64,000 nucleotides of DNA. Source: Amycolatopsis pretoriensis. GTDB taxonomy: Bacteria; Actinomycetota; Actinomycetes; Mycobacteriales; Pseudonocardiaceae. Position numbers and translations under genes: made by a program. Numbering within the stretch: the first letter of the stretch is position 1; each line of letters starts with the position of its first letter. The stretch is from NCBI RefSeq assembly GCF_900107925.1, contig NZ_FNUJ01000006.1, positions 124,001 to 188,000 on the forward strand. The letters are read 5' to 3'. This document shows positions 25,963 through 34,276 of this stretch, piece by piece. The notes under the pieces were generated by a model, which saw only the letters and a program-made list of their open reading frames with translations, made no database searches and was not told the origin of the DNA.

Positions 25963-26844
25963 TCAGGACCCGTTGTGCTGCTTCTCCACCCAGTTCGGGG
26001 CCGGCGGCTCCTCTGCGGGCGGGGCGGGCCAGTCCGGGGGCACCGTCAGCACCCCACGGGCCACGCTCGCCCGCCAGGCGTACCACCGGACCAGCCCGGC
26101 CACGGCGGTCATCCGGTCCCGGGTGAGCCGCTGGGTGGGGCCGGAGATGCTGATACTGGCGTCTACGACTCCCTCCGGCGAGAACACCGGCGCCGCCACG
26201 CAGCGCAGGCCCGGCTCGAGCTCCTCGTCGTCGACGCAGAAGCCGCCGCGCCGGATCCGTCGGGACTCCTGCTTGAGCTTGCCGACGGTGGCGATCGTGT
26301 GCGGGGTGCGCACCGGGAGGTCCGGGTCCGGGTAGAGCTCGTCGAGCGCGGCGTCGGGCAGCCCGGCCAGCAGCGCCTTGCCCATCGAGCTGCAGTGCGC
26401 CGGGGAGAGCTTGCCGACCCACGAGTGCATGCGCACGGTATGCCAGCCGTCGACGATCTGCACGGTCTTGGCGGTGGTCCCGTCGAGCACCGCGAGGTGC
26501 CCGGTCTCCCCGGTGACGTCCACCAGCTCCTTCAGGAACGGGGTGACGACGGCGGAGAGGTCCTGGCGCGACGCGACGAGCGAGCCGAGCGCGGCGAGCC
26601 GCGGCCCGAGTGCGTAGTTGCCCGCGGAAGCCGCCACCAGGTACCCCGACGACGCCAGGGTCGCCGCCAGCCGCGACGCGCTGGACTTGTGGATGTCGAG
26701 CTCGAGCGCGATATCGGTGATGCCGACGACCCGCCGGTCCGCGCTGAACATGTCCAGGATGTCCAGTCCGCGGCGGAGCGCGATGATCGTGTTCTGTCCG
26801 GGCGGCCGGTCACCTCCGGTGGCGGGTGGGGTCGGTTCGGTCAT
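25963..26844 (-). CDS. IclR-family transcriptional regulator
   Basis: A 293-residue regulator. The N-terminal winged helix spans about residues 20-75 (ALRRGLDILDMF; ITDIALELDIHKSSASRLAATL). The C-terminal GAF-like effector domain contains LAVLDGTTAKTVQIVDG, SPAHCSSMGKALLAGL and RRGGFCVDDEELEPGLRCVAAP, all standard IclR features. It is 32 bp downstream of the aldo/keto reductase gene in the same direction, so it is transcribed from the 27.8-kb divergent promoter. That makes it autoregulated if the shared palindromes are its sites. Confidence 0.9.
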   Translation of the reverse strand: MTEPTPPATGGDRPPGQNTIIALRRGLDILDMFSADRRVVGITDIALELDIHKSSASRLAATLASSGYLVAASAGNYALGPRLAALGSLVASRQDLSAVVTPFLKELVDVTGETGHLAVLDGTTAKTVQIVDGWHTVRMHSWVGKLSPAHCSSMGKALLAGLPDAALDELYPDPDLPVRTPHTIATVGKLKQESRRIRRGGFCVDDEELEPGLRCVAAPVFSPEGVVDASISISGPTQRLTRDRMTAVAGLVRWYAWRASVARGVLTVPPDWPAPPAEEPPAPNWVEKQHNGS

Positions 26845-26876
26845 GACCTGATCCTAATGACCGGACCGCTGTCCGC

Positions 26877-27794
26877 TCACACGCCCGACGCGTCGTCGAG
26901 GCGCGCGGTGTCGGCTTCCTCCAACGTCACGCGGTTCGCGGCCATGATTCCGGCCAGCTGGCCGGTGTCACGCGCGGACGCGATGACGCCGCTCACCGCG
27001 GGGCGCGCGGCCAGCCAGGCCAGCGCGATCGCCGCCGGAGCGGTGGCGTGACCGGCCGCCACCTCGTCGAGGGCGGAGAGCACCGCGCGGCCCCGCTCGT
27101 CGAGGTACCCCGCGGCGACGCCGGCGCGCGGGCTGTCCACCTCGTCGGCGCCGTCGCGGTATTTGCCGGTGAGGAAACCCCGCGCGAGCGAGTAGTAGGT
27201 CATCACGGTGAGCCCGCGCTCCCGCGCGAGGGGGATGACGTCGGTCTCGATCCCGCGTTCCATCAGGCTGTATTCCTTCTGGATCACCACCGGCGCGTGC
27301 AGGCCCTCCTTCTCCGCCACGTCGAGCCACGCGGAGATCCGGTCCACGCTGAAGTTCGACACGCCGAGCGCGTCGGTGAGGCCGTCTTCACGCAGCCGCG
27401 AGAACGCTCGGGCAACCTCCTCGATCGGACGCTCCGGATCGTCGAAGTGGGCGTAGAACAGCTCGAACCGCGAACGGCCGAGCCGCTCCAGGGAATCGCG
27501 GACCGCGGCGCGGATGTTCTCTTCGGACAGCCCGGGGCGACGCTTGGCCTGCCCCACCTTGCCGGCGACGGCAAGGGACGCCCGACCGGGCCAGGCCCCG
27601 ATGATCGTCTCCGACTCGCCGCCGGAGTTCCCCGGCGCCCACTGCGAGTAGGAGTCCGCGGTATCCACGAGCGTCCCGCCGGCGTCGGCGAACGCGTCCA
27701 GGACGGCGAAAGAGGCGTTGCGGTCCGCCGTCCAGCCGAAGACGTTGCCACCGAGCACGATCGGGGCCCGGCCGGTCTGCTGCGAGAAGTCCAT
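26877..27794 (-). CDS. Aldo/keto reductase
   Basis: A 305-residue (beta/alpha)8 NADPH-dependent reductase. It shows TLVDTADSYSQW with catalytic Asp and Tyr, a catalytic Lys in VAGKVGQ, and FYAHFDDPERP in place of the usual L-x-H-D/W strand. GVSNFSVDRI and the C-terminal VSGVIASARDTGQL follow. The ATG at 27794 matches the family N-terminus; an ATG three codons upstream (27803) would lie inside the operator palindrome. No Shine-Dalgarno sequence precedes either, so the message may be leaderless. It is the first gene of the AKR-IclR operon, divergent from the flavin reductase with only 40 bp between starts. Confidence 0.85.
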   Translation of the reverse strand: MDFSQQTGRAPIVLGGNVFGWTADRNASFAVLDAFADAGGTLVDTADSYSQWAPGNSGGESETIIGAWPGRASLAVAGKVGQAKRRPGLSEENIRAAVRDSLERLGRSRFELFYAHFDDPERPIEEVARAFSRLREDGLTDALGVSNFSVDRISAWLDVAEKEGLHAPVVIQKEYSLMERGIETDVIPLARERGLTVMTYYSLARGFLTGKYRDGADEVDSPRAGVAAGYLDERGRAVLSALDEVAAGHATAPAAIALAWLAARPAVSGVIASARDTGQLAGIMAANRVTLEEADTARLDDASGV

Positions 27795-27797
27795 GAA

Positions 27798-27831
27798 TTG
27801 CATGATGCCCAACGCATTGCCTATCATGCAA
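27798..27831. promoter_or_regulatory. Composite operator, candidate IclR site (copy 2)
   Basis: An inverted repeat with perfect 9-bp arms TTGCATGAT (27798-27806) and ATCATGCAA (27823-27831) flanks a centre holding AACGCATTGC (27811-27820). It extends imperfectly outward over both start codons (CCATG on each side). The 11-mer TTGCATGATGC and the inner 10-mer are shared with 22829-22850. It occupies nearly the whole gap between two divergent genes. Confidence 0.7.
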
Positions 27832-27834
27832 CCC

Positions 27835-29058
27835 ATGGATCTCTTCTCCGCCCTGCGGCTCCCGGGCGGCGCCGTGCTGCGCAACCGCATCGCCAAGGCT
27901 TCGATGGAGGAGAACCTCGCGGCCGCCGGTCAGCTGCCCGATCACCGGCTGCGCAAGCTGTACCGCATCTGGAGCCACGGCGGCGCCGGCTTGCTCATCA
28001 CCGGGAACGTGATGGTCGACGCGCGGGCGATGACCGGGCCGGCGGGCGTGGTCCTCGACGGACGGTCACCACTCCGGCCGTTCGCGGCCTGGGCGGAGGC
28101 CGCCCGGTCCGGCGGCGCGGCCGCGTGGATGCAGCTCAACCACCCTGGCCGGCAAGTGCAGGCCGACCTGGGCGGAATCGCCTGGTCTCCCTCGGGAATC
28201 CCGGTCGCCGCGAACGGCTTCGCCCGCCCGACGGCCATGAGCGAGCGCGACATCCGCTCGCTGATCGCGATGTTCGCCACGAGCGCGACGAGGGCGGTCG
28301 ACGCCGGCTTCTCCGGCGTCCAGATCCACGCCGCCCACGGCTACCTGCTCTCCCAGTTCCTCTCGCCCGCGGCGAACCACCGGTCCGACGCCTGGGGCGG
28401 CCCGCTCGCCCACCGCGCCCGGTTGCTGATCGAAGTCGTCGAGGCGGTCCGGGCGGCCATGCCCACCGGCGCGGCACTCGGCGTCAAGCTCAACACGGCG
28501 GACTTCCAGCGCGGGGGCTTCGCGGCGGAGGACGCCCTGCACGTCGTCGAACTGCTGGGTGAGCGGCCGGTCGACCTCCTCGAGCTCTCCGGCGGCAGCG
28601 CCGAGCGGCCGGTCATGCACGGTGCGGGGATCGACGAGCGGACCCGCGCCCGGGAGGCGTACTTCCTCGAACTCGCCCGTGACATCATCGGCGCCGCCCG
28701 CATGCCGGTCATGCTCACCGGCGGCATCCGGACGCCCGAAGGCGCCCGCGAAGTGCTCCGGGCCGGCGTCGACGTCGTCGGCATCGCCACGGCCCTGGCG
28801 CAACGGCCGAGCCTGCCGACGGACTGGCATCACGGGCAGCCGGGCCCCGCGGAGATCCTCCTCCCCCGCCCGACGAGCAAGGAGACCACCGCCGCGGCCA
28901 AGCAAGCCGCCGTCCGCGGGATGCTGCGGCGGACCGCGACGCACGGGACCACCCCCGACACCCTCGACCCGGTCGCCGCCTTACGGCTGGACCGCGCGCG
29001 GCGGACGCGGTTGCTGCCGCGGTACCGGTCCTGGCTCGCCGGACTCGCCCACCCGTGA
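27835..29058 (+). CDS. NADH:flavin oxidoreductase, old yellow enzyme family
   Basis: A 407-residue FMN-dependent TIM-barrel ene-reductase. The N-terminus MDLFSALRLPGGAVLRNRI is standard, which fixes ATG 27835; an ATG three codons upstream is also in frame. Motifs include WMQLNHPGRQVQ, DAGFSGVQIHAAHGYLLSQF with the substrate-binding His pair, GVKLNTADFQRGG and the FMN-phosphate loop MLTGGIRTPEGA. Such enzymes reduce activated C=C bonds or, in some clades, act as dehydrogenases. With two desaturase-like flavoproteins in the same regulon, a role in handling an unsaturated cyclic ketone is plausible but inferred. Confidence 0.87.
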   Translation: MDLFSALRLPGGAVLRNRIAKASMEENLAAAGQLPDHRLRKLYRIWSHGGAGLLITGNVMVDARAMTGPAGVVLDGRSPLRPFAAWAEAARSGGAAAWMQLNHPGRQVQADLGGIAWSPSGIPVAANGFARPTAMSERDIRSLIAMFATSATRAVDAGFSGVQIHAAHGYLLSQFLSPAANHRSDAWGGPLAHRARLLIEVVEAVRAAMPTGAALGVKLNTADFQRGGFAAEDALHVVELLGERPVDLLELSGGSAERPVMHGAGIDERTRAREAYFLELARDIIGAARMPVMLTGGIRTPEGAREVLRAGVDVVGIATALAQRPSLPTDWHHGQPGPAEILLPRPTSKETTAAAKQAAVRGMLRRTATHGTTPDTLDPVAALRLDRARRTRLLPRYRSWLAGLAHP

Positions 29059-29198
29059 CGAGCGCTGCACCACCGTCCGGTTCGGACGTCCGAAGTGTCG
29101 AGGCGCCGTCCGGCCAGGCGACTTCCTCGCCGACCAGCGCCCGTGTCGCGCGGCGCAGCTGGAGGGCGGAGCGGTAGAGCGCCGCGCGGTGGCCGGCA
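29059..29198 (-). pseudogene. Possible glycoside hydrolase family 13 C-terminal remnant
   Basis: The gap between the convergent reductase and permease genes, read on the minus strand, gives HRAALYRSALQLRRATRALV and then GEEVAWPDG. This resembles the L-Y-R-x-x-L-x-L-R-R...A-L helix before the C-terminal domain of actinobacterial alpha-glucosidases. No other part of such an enzyme is present. It may be a relic of a gene displaced when the ABC module arrived, or a chance open frame. Confidence 0.25.
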
Positions 29199-30389
29199 CT
29201 AAACTGTTCGCAGCGCCTCGGTCGGGGCCATGCGGGCCGCGCGGAGGGCGGGGAGCAGGCCGGCCACCGCGCCGATCGCCACCGCCGCCGTCAAGCCGCC
29301 CGCCCAGGCCAACGGCGGAACCACCGTCGCCCAGTCCTTGACCTGTGCGTACGCCACCGTGGCCAGGACACCCAGGCCCACCCCGGCGACGCCGCCCAGC
29401 GTCGCCAGCAGAACCGCCTCCGACAGGAACTGCAGCCGGATGGCGCCCTTCGTCGCACCGAGCGCCCGGCGCAGGCCGATCTCCGATCGACGTTCCAGTA
29501 CCGAGATGACCATCGTGTTGGCCACGCCGATGCCGCCGACCAGCAGGGCGACGGCCCCCAGGCCCAGGAACAACCCGTTCAGCGCGGACTGCGCGGCCGC
29601 GCGGGCCTGGAGCGTGGCCGACGGCTGGCTGACGCTCACCTCGTTCGGCGCCCGCGGGTTCGCCGTCGCGGCGAGGACGTCCCGGACGGCGGTGACCTGG
29701 TCGGTCCGGGCCCGCACGTACACCGTCGTCGGGTGGCCGTCGAAGCCCAGATACCGCTGCGCCGCGGGGTAGCCGACCAGCACCGACGAGTCGATCTCCG
29801 GGGTCAGTGGCGTGGCGCGGAGGATTCCCGCGACGTAGAACCACTGGTCGCCCACCCAGAGGCGCGCTCCGGGCTGGACGCCGGGCATGCCCAGGCGGGC
29901 GGCGGCGGCCGCGCCCAGCACCACCACCGGCTGTTCCGCGGTGGCGGCGTTGAGGTACCGGCCCGCCGTGACGCTCGTGCGCAGGGCCGCGAGCAGGTCG
30001 AGGCTCGCGGCCCGGACCGACAAGGCGTTGGTCTGGTTGGCGGGGATGCGGGGGGTGCGGTAGGCGTGGGCCTCGGTGGTGCCGGTGCTTTCCACCGCCT
30101 CCACCGGGCCGATCCGGCCGATCATCGCCGGTGCGTCCAGCGGGAGCGACGCGTCCTCGCCGCCGATCGTCGACCCGGGCGTCACCGTCAGCAGGTTGGT
30201 GCCCAGCGCGTCGATCTCGGCGAGCAGACCGGCCTGCGACGACGCCGACAGGCCGAGCACCGCGACCATGGCCGCGACGCCGATCGCGATGCCCAGCGCC
30301 GAAAGCGCCGCCCGCATCCGCCGGGTGCGCAAGCCCACGCTCGCGACCCGGGCGAGGTCGGCCGGGCGCAGGCGGGTGCTGGTGGTCAT
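29199..30389 (-). CDS. ABC transporter permease, MacB/FtsX type
   Basis: A 396-residue permease with one N-terminal transmembrane helix (ALGIAIGVAAMVAVLGLSAS, about 30-50), a large extracytoplasmic MacB-type core domain, and three C-terminal helices (about 270-390) containing GVANTMVISVLERRSEIGLRR, the FtsX coupling motif. These systems work as mechanotransmitters or export lipoproteins, peptides or lipids rather than acting as channels. It overlaps the ATPase gene by 4 bp and is the last gene of the operon S41 protease-lipoprotein-adaptor-ATPase-permease. Confidence 0.9.
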   Translation of the reverse strand: MTTSTRLRPADLARVASVGLRTRRMRAALSALGIAIGVAAMVAVLGLSASSQAGLLAEIDALGTNLLTVTPGSTIGGEDASLPLDAPAMIGRIGPVEAVESTGTTEAHAYRTPRIPANQTNALSVRAASLDLLAALRTSVTAGRYLNAATAEQPVVVLGAAAAARLGMPGVQPGARLWVGDQWFYVAGILRATPLTPEIDSSVLVGYPAAQRYLGFDGHPTTVYVRARTDQVTAVRDVLAATANPRAPNEVSVSQPSATLQARAAAQSALNGLFLGLGAVALLVGGIGVANTMVISVLERRSEIGLRRALGATKGAIRLQFLSEAVLLATLGGVAGVGLGVLATVAYAQVKDWATVVPPLAWAGGLTAAVAIGAVAGLLPALRAARMAPTEALRTV

Positions 30390-31084
30390 GACGGCCGCCT
30401 TTCGGTCTGTGCGGTGACATCGGCGATGACCCGGCCGTCGAGGACCTCGATGCGGCGGGGCAGCCGGGCGGCGAGATCCCGGTCGTGGGTGATCATCACG
30501 ATCGTGGTGCCGTCGGCGTTGAGCTCCTCGAGCAGCGCGAAGATCGCCGCCCCGGTGACGCTGTCGAGGTTTCCGGTGGGTTCGTCGGCGAGGACGATCG
30601 CCGGGTTGCCGACGAGCGCCCGCGCGATCGCGACCCGCTGGCGTTCGCCGCCGGACAGCTCGGTCGGCCGGTGCCCGATGCGGTGGCCGAGCCCGACCCG
30701 CTCCAGCGCGGCCGCGGCGGCCTCGCGCCGCTGCCGATGCCGGAACCCGGCGTACAGCAGGCCGTCGGCGACGTTGTCCAGCGCGGTCGCGTGCGCGGCG
30801 AGGAAGAACTGCTGGAAGACGAACCCGATGCGGCCGGCCCGCAGTCCGGCCAGCGCCCGGTCCGGCATCGCGGCGACGTCCTCGCCGACGATCCGGACCG
30901 TGCCCGCGCTCGGCCGGTCCAGCGTGCCCATCACCTGCAGCAGCGTCGACTTGCCAGAACCGGACGGGCCCACGATCGCGACCAGGTCCCCTTGACCGAC
31001 CGCGAAACTGGCCCGGTCCAACGCGACCACCGACGTCGCCCCGGGGTAGACCTTGCTGACGTTCTCGAGCTCCAGCACCGTCAT
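30386..31084 (-). CDS. ABC transporter ATP-binding protein, LolD/MacB type
   Basis: A 232-residue ATPase starting at ATG 31084, overlapping the adaptor stop by 4 bp. Walker A is GPSGSGKST (about 39-47), Q-loop VFQQFF, signature LSGGERQRVAIARAL, Walker B IVLADEPTGNLD and H-loop MITHD. Pairing with the FtsX-type permease and an adaptor protein makes a tripartite-like MacAB arrangement as found in Gram-positive bacteria. Longer upstream frames are shadows of the adaptor gene. Confidence 0.92.
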   Translation of the reverse strand: MTVLELENVSKVYPGATSVVALDRASFAVGQGDLVAIVGPSGSGKSTLLQVMGTLDRPSAGTVRIVGEDVAAMPDRALAGLRAGRIGFVFQQFFLAAHATALDNVADGLLYAGFRHRQRREAAAAALERVGLGHRIGHRPTELSGGERQRVAIARALVGNPAIVLADEPTGNLDSVTGAAIFALLEELNADGTTIVMITHDRDLAARLPRRIEVLDGRVIADVTAQTERRPS

Positions 31085-32217
31085 GACGCCGGCACCACGA
31101 CGTCCTGGCCGGCCGCCAGCCCGCGACCGGAGACCTCGACCTCGCCTTCGTCGTCGTCGAACAACCCGGTCGTCACCGGCACCACGCGGTGCTGGCCGTC
31201 CTTCTCCACGACCTCGACCGCGTAACCGCCGCCGGCCACCGCGAGCAGCGCGTTGACCGGCACGGCCAGCACGTCGGCCACCGTCTCGGACACGATCGAC
31301 ACCTGCACCGGCGCCTTGTCGAGCCGGCCGGTCGCCGCCGGCTCGGACGGCGTCACCAGCACCTCGACGGTCGCGTCGCCGCTGCCCTCGTCCCCCTGCT
31401 CCGTCGCGACCTTCCCGACCGACGTCACGGCGCCCGGAGTCGTCTTCCCGTCGGGCAGCGAAATCGTCACCCGGTCGCCGACCTCGATCGACGACTGCCG
31501 CCGGGCGTTCACCGCGAGGGTGACCACCCGCTGCGTCGAGGAGACTTCGAGCAGCGTGCCACCGTTCGGGGCCGCGCTGCCGGTGACCGCGTTGACCTTC
31601 GTGACCCTGGCCTCGCCGACCGGCACGAACACCGCCTGGTCGAGCGCCAGTTGCCCGGTCTCGGTCAGCCCAACGGCCTTCTGCAGCTTCGTCAGCGCCC
31701 GGTAGGTCCGTCCGCTGAAGAAGTCCGACGCGGAATCGAGCCCGCTCGCGTACCCCAGGGCCACCAGAGCGGCGTTGAGCTGCTGGACGTCCGGTCCCGA
31801 CATGCCCCACGACAACGCCCGGTACAGCGGAACGCCGCCCTGCAGGAGGACGACCGGCTTGCCGTCCACTTTGTACAGCGTCCCGCCCTGCGCGACGACG
31901 TCCCCCACCGCGGGCAAGGCGGTGACCCGGCCGCCGGCGTTGTTGACGACCTGGCAGCCGCCGGCGAAGCCCAGCGTCCCGTTCTCGACCGACCGGGCCG
32001 ACAACGTCGTCGTGGTCACCTTCGCCAGTCCGGTCGCCGCGGCGCTCTGCGACGAGGAGGCGACCGGTCCGGCGGCGAAGGGGTCGGTCACGACGATGAC
32101 CCCGCCGGCGAGCAGGACGACCGCCACGGCGACGACCGCCCCCGTCCGGCCCGGCCGGCGCCGCTTTTCGCGCGACGCCGGCCGGGCCCCTCCGGTGGTC
32201 TCCGGTGCCACGGTCAT
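31081..32217 (-). CDS. Membrane-fusion adaptor with peptidoglycan-binding domain
   Basis: A 378-residue protein with one N-terminal membrane anchor (AVVAVAVVLLAGGVIVV, about 30-50). A peptidoglycan-binding-1-type domain follows (MSGPDVQQLNAALVALGY and RTYRALTKLQKAVGLTETG, about 155-205). Next come beta-barrel and lipoyl-like adaptor segments (GTLLEVSSTQRVVTLAV; LAVPVNALLAVAGGGYAVEV). It should anchor the ABC pump to the cell wall, as in actinobacterial MacA/HlyD homologues. It overlaps the lipoprotein gene stop by 4 bp upstream and the ATPase start by 4 bp downstream. Confidence 0.85.
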   Translation of the reverse strand: MTVAPETTGGARPASREKRRRPGRTGAVVAVAVVLLAGGVIVVTDPFAAGPVASSSQSAAATGLAKVTTTTLSARSVENGTLGFAGGCQVVNNAGGRVTALPAVGDVVAQGGTLYKVDGKPVVLLQGGVPLYRALSWGMSGPDVQQLNAALVALGYASGLDSASDFFSGRTYRALTKLQKAVGLTETGQLALDQAVFVPVGEARVTKVNAVTGSAAPNGGTLLEVSSTQRVVTLAVNARRQSSIEVGDRVTISLPDGKTTPGAVTSVGKVATEQGDEGSGDATVEVLVTPSEPAATGRLDKAPVQVSIVSETVADVLAVPVNALLAVAGGGYAVEVVEKDGQHRVVPVTTGLFDDDEGEVEVSGRGLAAGQDVVVPAS

Positions 32218-32756
32218 GATCCGGTCCCGCGGTTGGGCTTGGGCATGTTCGCCGGCCGGTATTGGGCACAGGTCTGCTCGGCCTTCTGGAACTCCGCCGA
32301 CTCGGGGTCGACGCCGCCGCCCTTCACCATCGGCGGGAAGGTGCCGTCCGCCCCGGGGTCGGGGAACTTCGGCACGCCGTTCTCCCGCATGCACTTGGCG
32401 TAGGCGAGCTTGTCCTCGGCCGCCCAAGGGTCTTCGCCCTTGCCGGGCTTCCCGGCGTTCGGCAAGTGCTGCTTGCACTTCTCGTTGGCGGCCTTGAACC
32501 CGTCCGATTGCGGGTCGACGCCGCCGTTCTGGTCGAGGATGGTCCCGCCGCCTTCGGCGGGGTCCGGGAAGTTCGGCACGCCGTTCTCCCGCATGCACTT
32601 GGCGTACGCGAGCGCGTTCCCGTCCCCCGAGCCGGCCGCCGTGGCGGCCGGGGAGCCGCCCGCGTTCGCGGCGCCCTGGCCGCCGGCGTCGGCGCCGCCG
32701 CACCCGGCGGTGAGCACGACGAGGGTCGCCAGCACGGTCATCATCAGTGTTCGCAT
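32214..32756 (-). CDS. Lipoprotein with duplicated two-cysteine repeat
   Basis: A 180-residue secreted lipoprotein. The signal peptide ends in VVLTAGC with lipid-accepting Cys19. After a Gly/Ala-rich linker, two copies of a unit of about 55 residues follow (about 49-104 and 117-173). Each opens with LAYAKCMRENGVPxFPDP, continues with a GGVDP turn, and has a second cysteine about 40 residues later (Cys54/Cys94; Cys122/Cys163), so each unit probably forms one disulfide. Homologues are typical small actinobacterial lipoproteins of unknown function next to MacAB-like pumps. It starts 23 bp after the S41 protease stop and is coupled to the adaptor gene; it may capture the pump substrate. Confidence 0.82.
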   Translation of the reverse strand: MRTLMMTVLATLVVLTAGCGGADAGGQGAANAGGSPAATAAGSGDGNALAYAKCMRENGVPNFPDPAEGGGTILDQNGGVDPQSDGFKAANEKCKQHLPNAGKPGKGEDPWAAEDKLAYAKCMRENGVPKFPDPGADGTFPPMVKGGGVDPESAEFQKAEQTCAQYRPANMPKPNRGTGS

Positions 32757-32779
32757 GTCGTTCTCCAGGTCCTCGAGGA

Positions 32780-34225
32780 TCAGCCCAGCAGGGCGACGGC
32801 CTTGGCCAGGCCCGGGTCGCGGCCGGCGGACAGGTCCGCGGCGGTCACCGGGGCGATGTGGTCGGGCGCGACGCCGATGGTGTTGATGAGCTCCTTGTTC
32901 GCGCCGAAGCCGTGCAGCCCGGTCAGGACGAGAGTGGAGCCGTCGTCGAGCTGGTAGGCGACCTGCGGACCCGAGGCGATGCCCGCGGTACGGGTGCCGA
33001 CCAGGGTGCCGATGCCGAGGTCCTTGACCCCGCCGGCGAAGGCGTCGCACGCCGAGGCGCAGCGCCGGTCGGTGAGCACCACCAGCGGGAGGCCCACCTG
33101 CTCGACCCCCTTGTCCGTGCGGCTCGGGGTGCAGTGGTCCTTCACGTCGCACATGTACGCGAACACCTGGTCCGACGCCCACGCCCCGAGCAGCTTGCCC
33201 ACGTCCTCCAGCCGGCCGCCGGAGTTGCCGCGCAGGTCGAGGACGACTCCGCGCAGGGTGGCGTTCGCCCGCAGCGCCTTGATGGCCGCGAGGACCTCGT
33301 CGGCGGCGCCGGGCGCGAACGCGTGCATCGTCACCTTCGCGATGTCGGTGCCGACCAGTGCCGACTCGACCACCTTGCGGTCGCTCTGCTGGACTTCCGC
33401 GGCCGTCATCGTCGTGGTGACGGTGGCGTCGGTGACCGGGCGGTGCAGGGTGATTTCCAGCCGCGTGCCCACCGGGGTGTCGCCGGTCAGCCAGTTGACG
33501 ACCCCCTGCGACAGCACGCCGTTCACGTACGGCGGCACGCCGTTGACCGAGCGGATCTCGTCACCGAGCTTGAGGCCCGCCTGTTCGGCGGGGCTGCCCG
33601 GCACGACCGTGGTCACGTAGAGCGGGTCGGTGGCGGCCGCGTCGAGTTTCCCGGGGCCGTTGACCGCGGAGATACCGAGTCCGGTCGTGTTGACGTGGTA
33701 GCTGTTGCGCCATTCCGCATGGTTGTCGTTCAGGCTCTGGAGCATGGCCGTCACGGCGGTGGCCGCCACCGCCTCGCGCGCCGCGTCGTCCGGCAGCTTG
33801 GCGGCGAAGCCCTGGTAGACCCGGCGAAAGGCGGTCCAGTCGGCGTCCCTCTTCCCGGTCAGCCCGGGCAGTGTGGCGTCGGCCTGGTCGATCCCGCGGC
33901 GCTGCATTTCCTGGGTCATCGCGGCGAACGCCGCCGAGAGCAGCGACCGCGGGTCCAGCACCGGGCCGCTGTAGTGGTGGTCGAGGATGCAGTAGTAGAC
34001 CTGCCCGACCGTCGTGACGGACGTCGGTGCCGCGGGGACCGGCTGCGGGTCTTCCCCCGGCGCCGGCGGCGTCAGCTCCGCGCACGCCGGCGGCCGGTCG
34101 GCGCCCCGGCCGCCGCTCTCCGCGGCGTCCACGGTGGTCACGCCGAATCCGATCATCGTGGCCGACACGGCCAGTGTGGCCAGCCCGCCGGCCAGCGGTG
34201 CCCACTTCCGCCTGGTGTTCGTCAT
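32780..34225 (-). CDS. S41-family secreted peptidase with PDZ domain
   Basis: A 481-residue protein with an N-terminal signal/anchor (LAGGLATLAVSATMIGFGV) and a long N-terminal helical region. A PDZ domain is near 190-260 (VVPGSPAEQAGLKLGDEIRSVNG), and an S41 catalytic domain has VVLDLRGNSGGRLEDV and the nucleophile region DRRCASACDAFAGG. VGTRTAG replaces the classic Lys-containing motif of CtpA, so it is closer to the IRBP/tricorn-core branch. Cysteines around the active serine (CASAC) suggest an oxidised exported protein. It is the first gene of the envelope operon, divergent from the response regulator. Target protein unknown. Confidence 0.85.
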   Translation of the reverse strand: MTNTRRKWAPLAGGLATLAVSATMIGFGVTTVDAAESGGRGADRPPACAELTPPAPGEDPQPVPAAPTSVTTVGQVYYCILDHHYSGPVLDPRSLLSAAFAAMTQEMQRRGIDQADATLPGLTGKRDADWTAFRRVYQGFAAKLPDDAAREAVAATAVTAMLQSLNDNHAEWRNSYHVNTTGLGISAVNGPGKLDAAATDPLYVTTVVPGSPAEQAGLKLGDEIRSVNGVPPYVNGVLSQGVVNWLTGDTPVGTRLEITLHRPVTDATVTTTMTAAEVQQSDRKVVESALVGTDIAKVTMHAFAPGAADEVLAAIKALRANATLRGVVLDLRGNSGGRLEDVGKLLGAWASDQVFAYMCDVKDHCTPSRTDKGVEQVGLPLVVLTDRRCASACDAFAGGVKDLGIGTLVGTRTAGIASGPQVAYQLDDGSTLVLTGLHGFGANKELINTIGVAPDHIAPVTAADLSAGRDPGLAKAVALLG

Positions 34226-34276
34226 CCCGGTTCCTTCCGTGTGGCTGGTTGACGGGGTGAGTTCTACGGAGGGCGG

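Noticed and set aside
30386..32269. 627-codon frame for the ABC ATPase
   Set aside because: The N-terminal part is an out-of-frame reading of the adaptor gene; the ATPase starts at ATG 31084.
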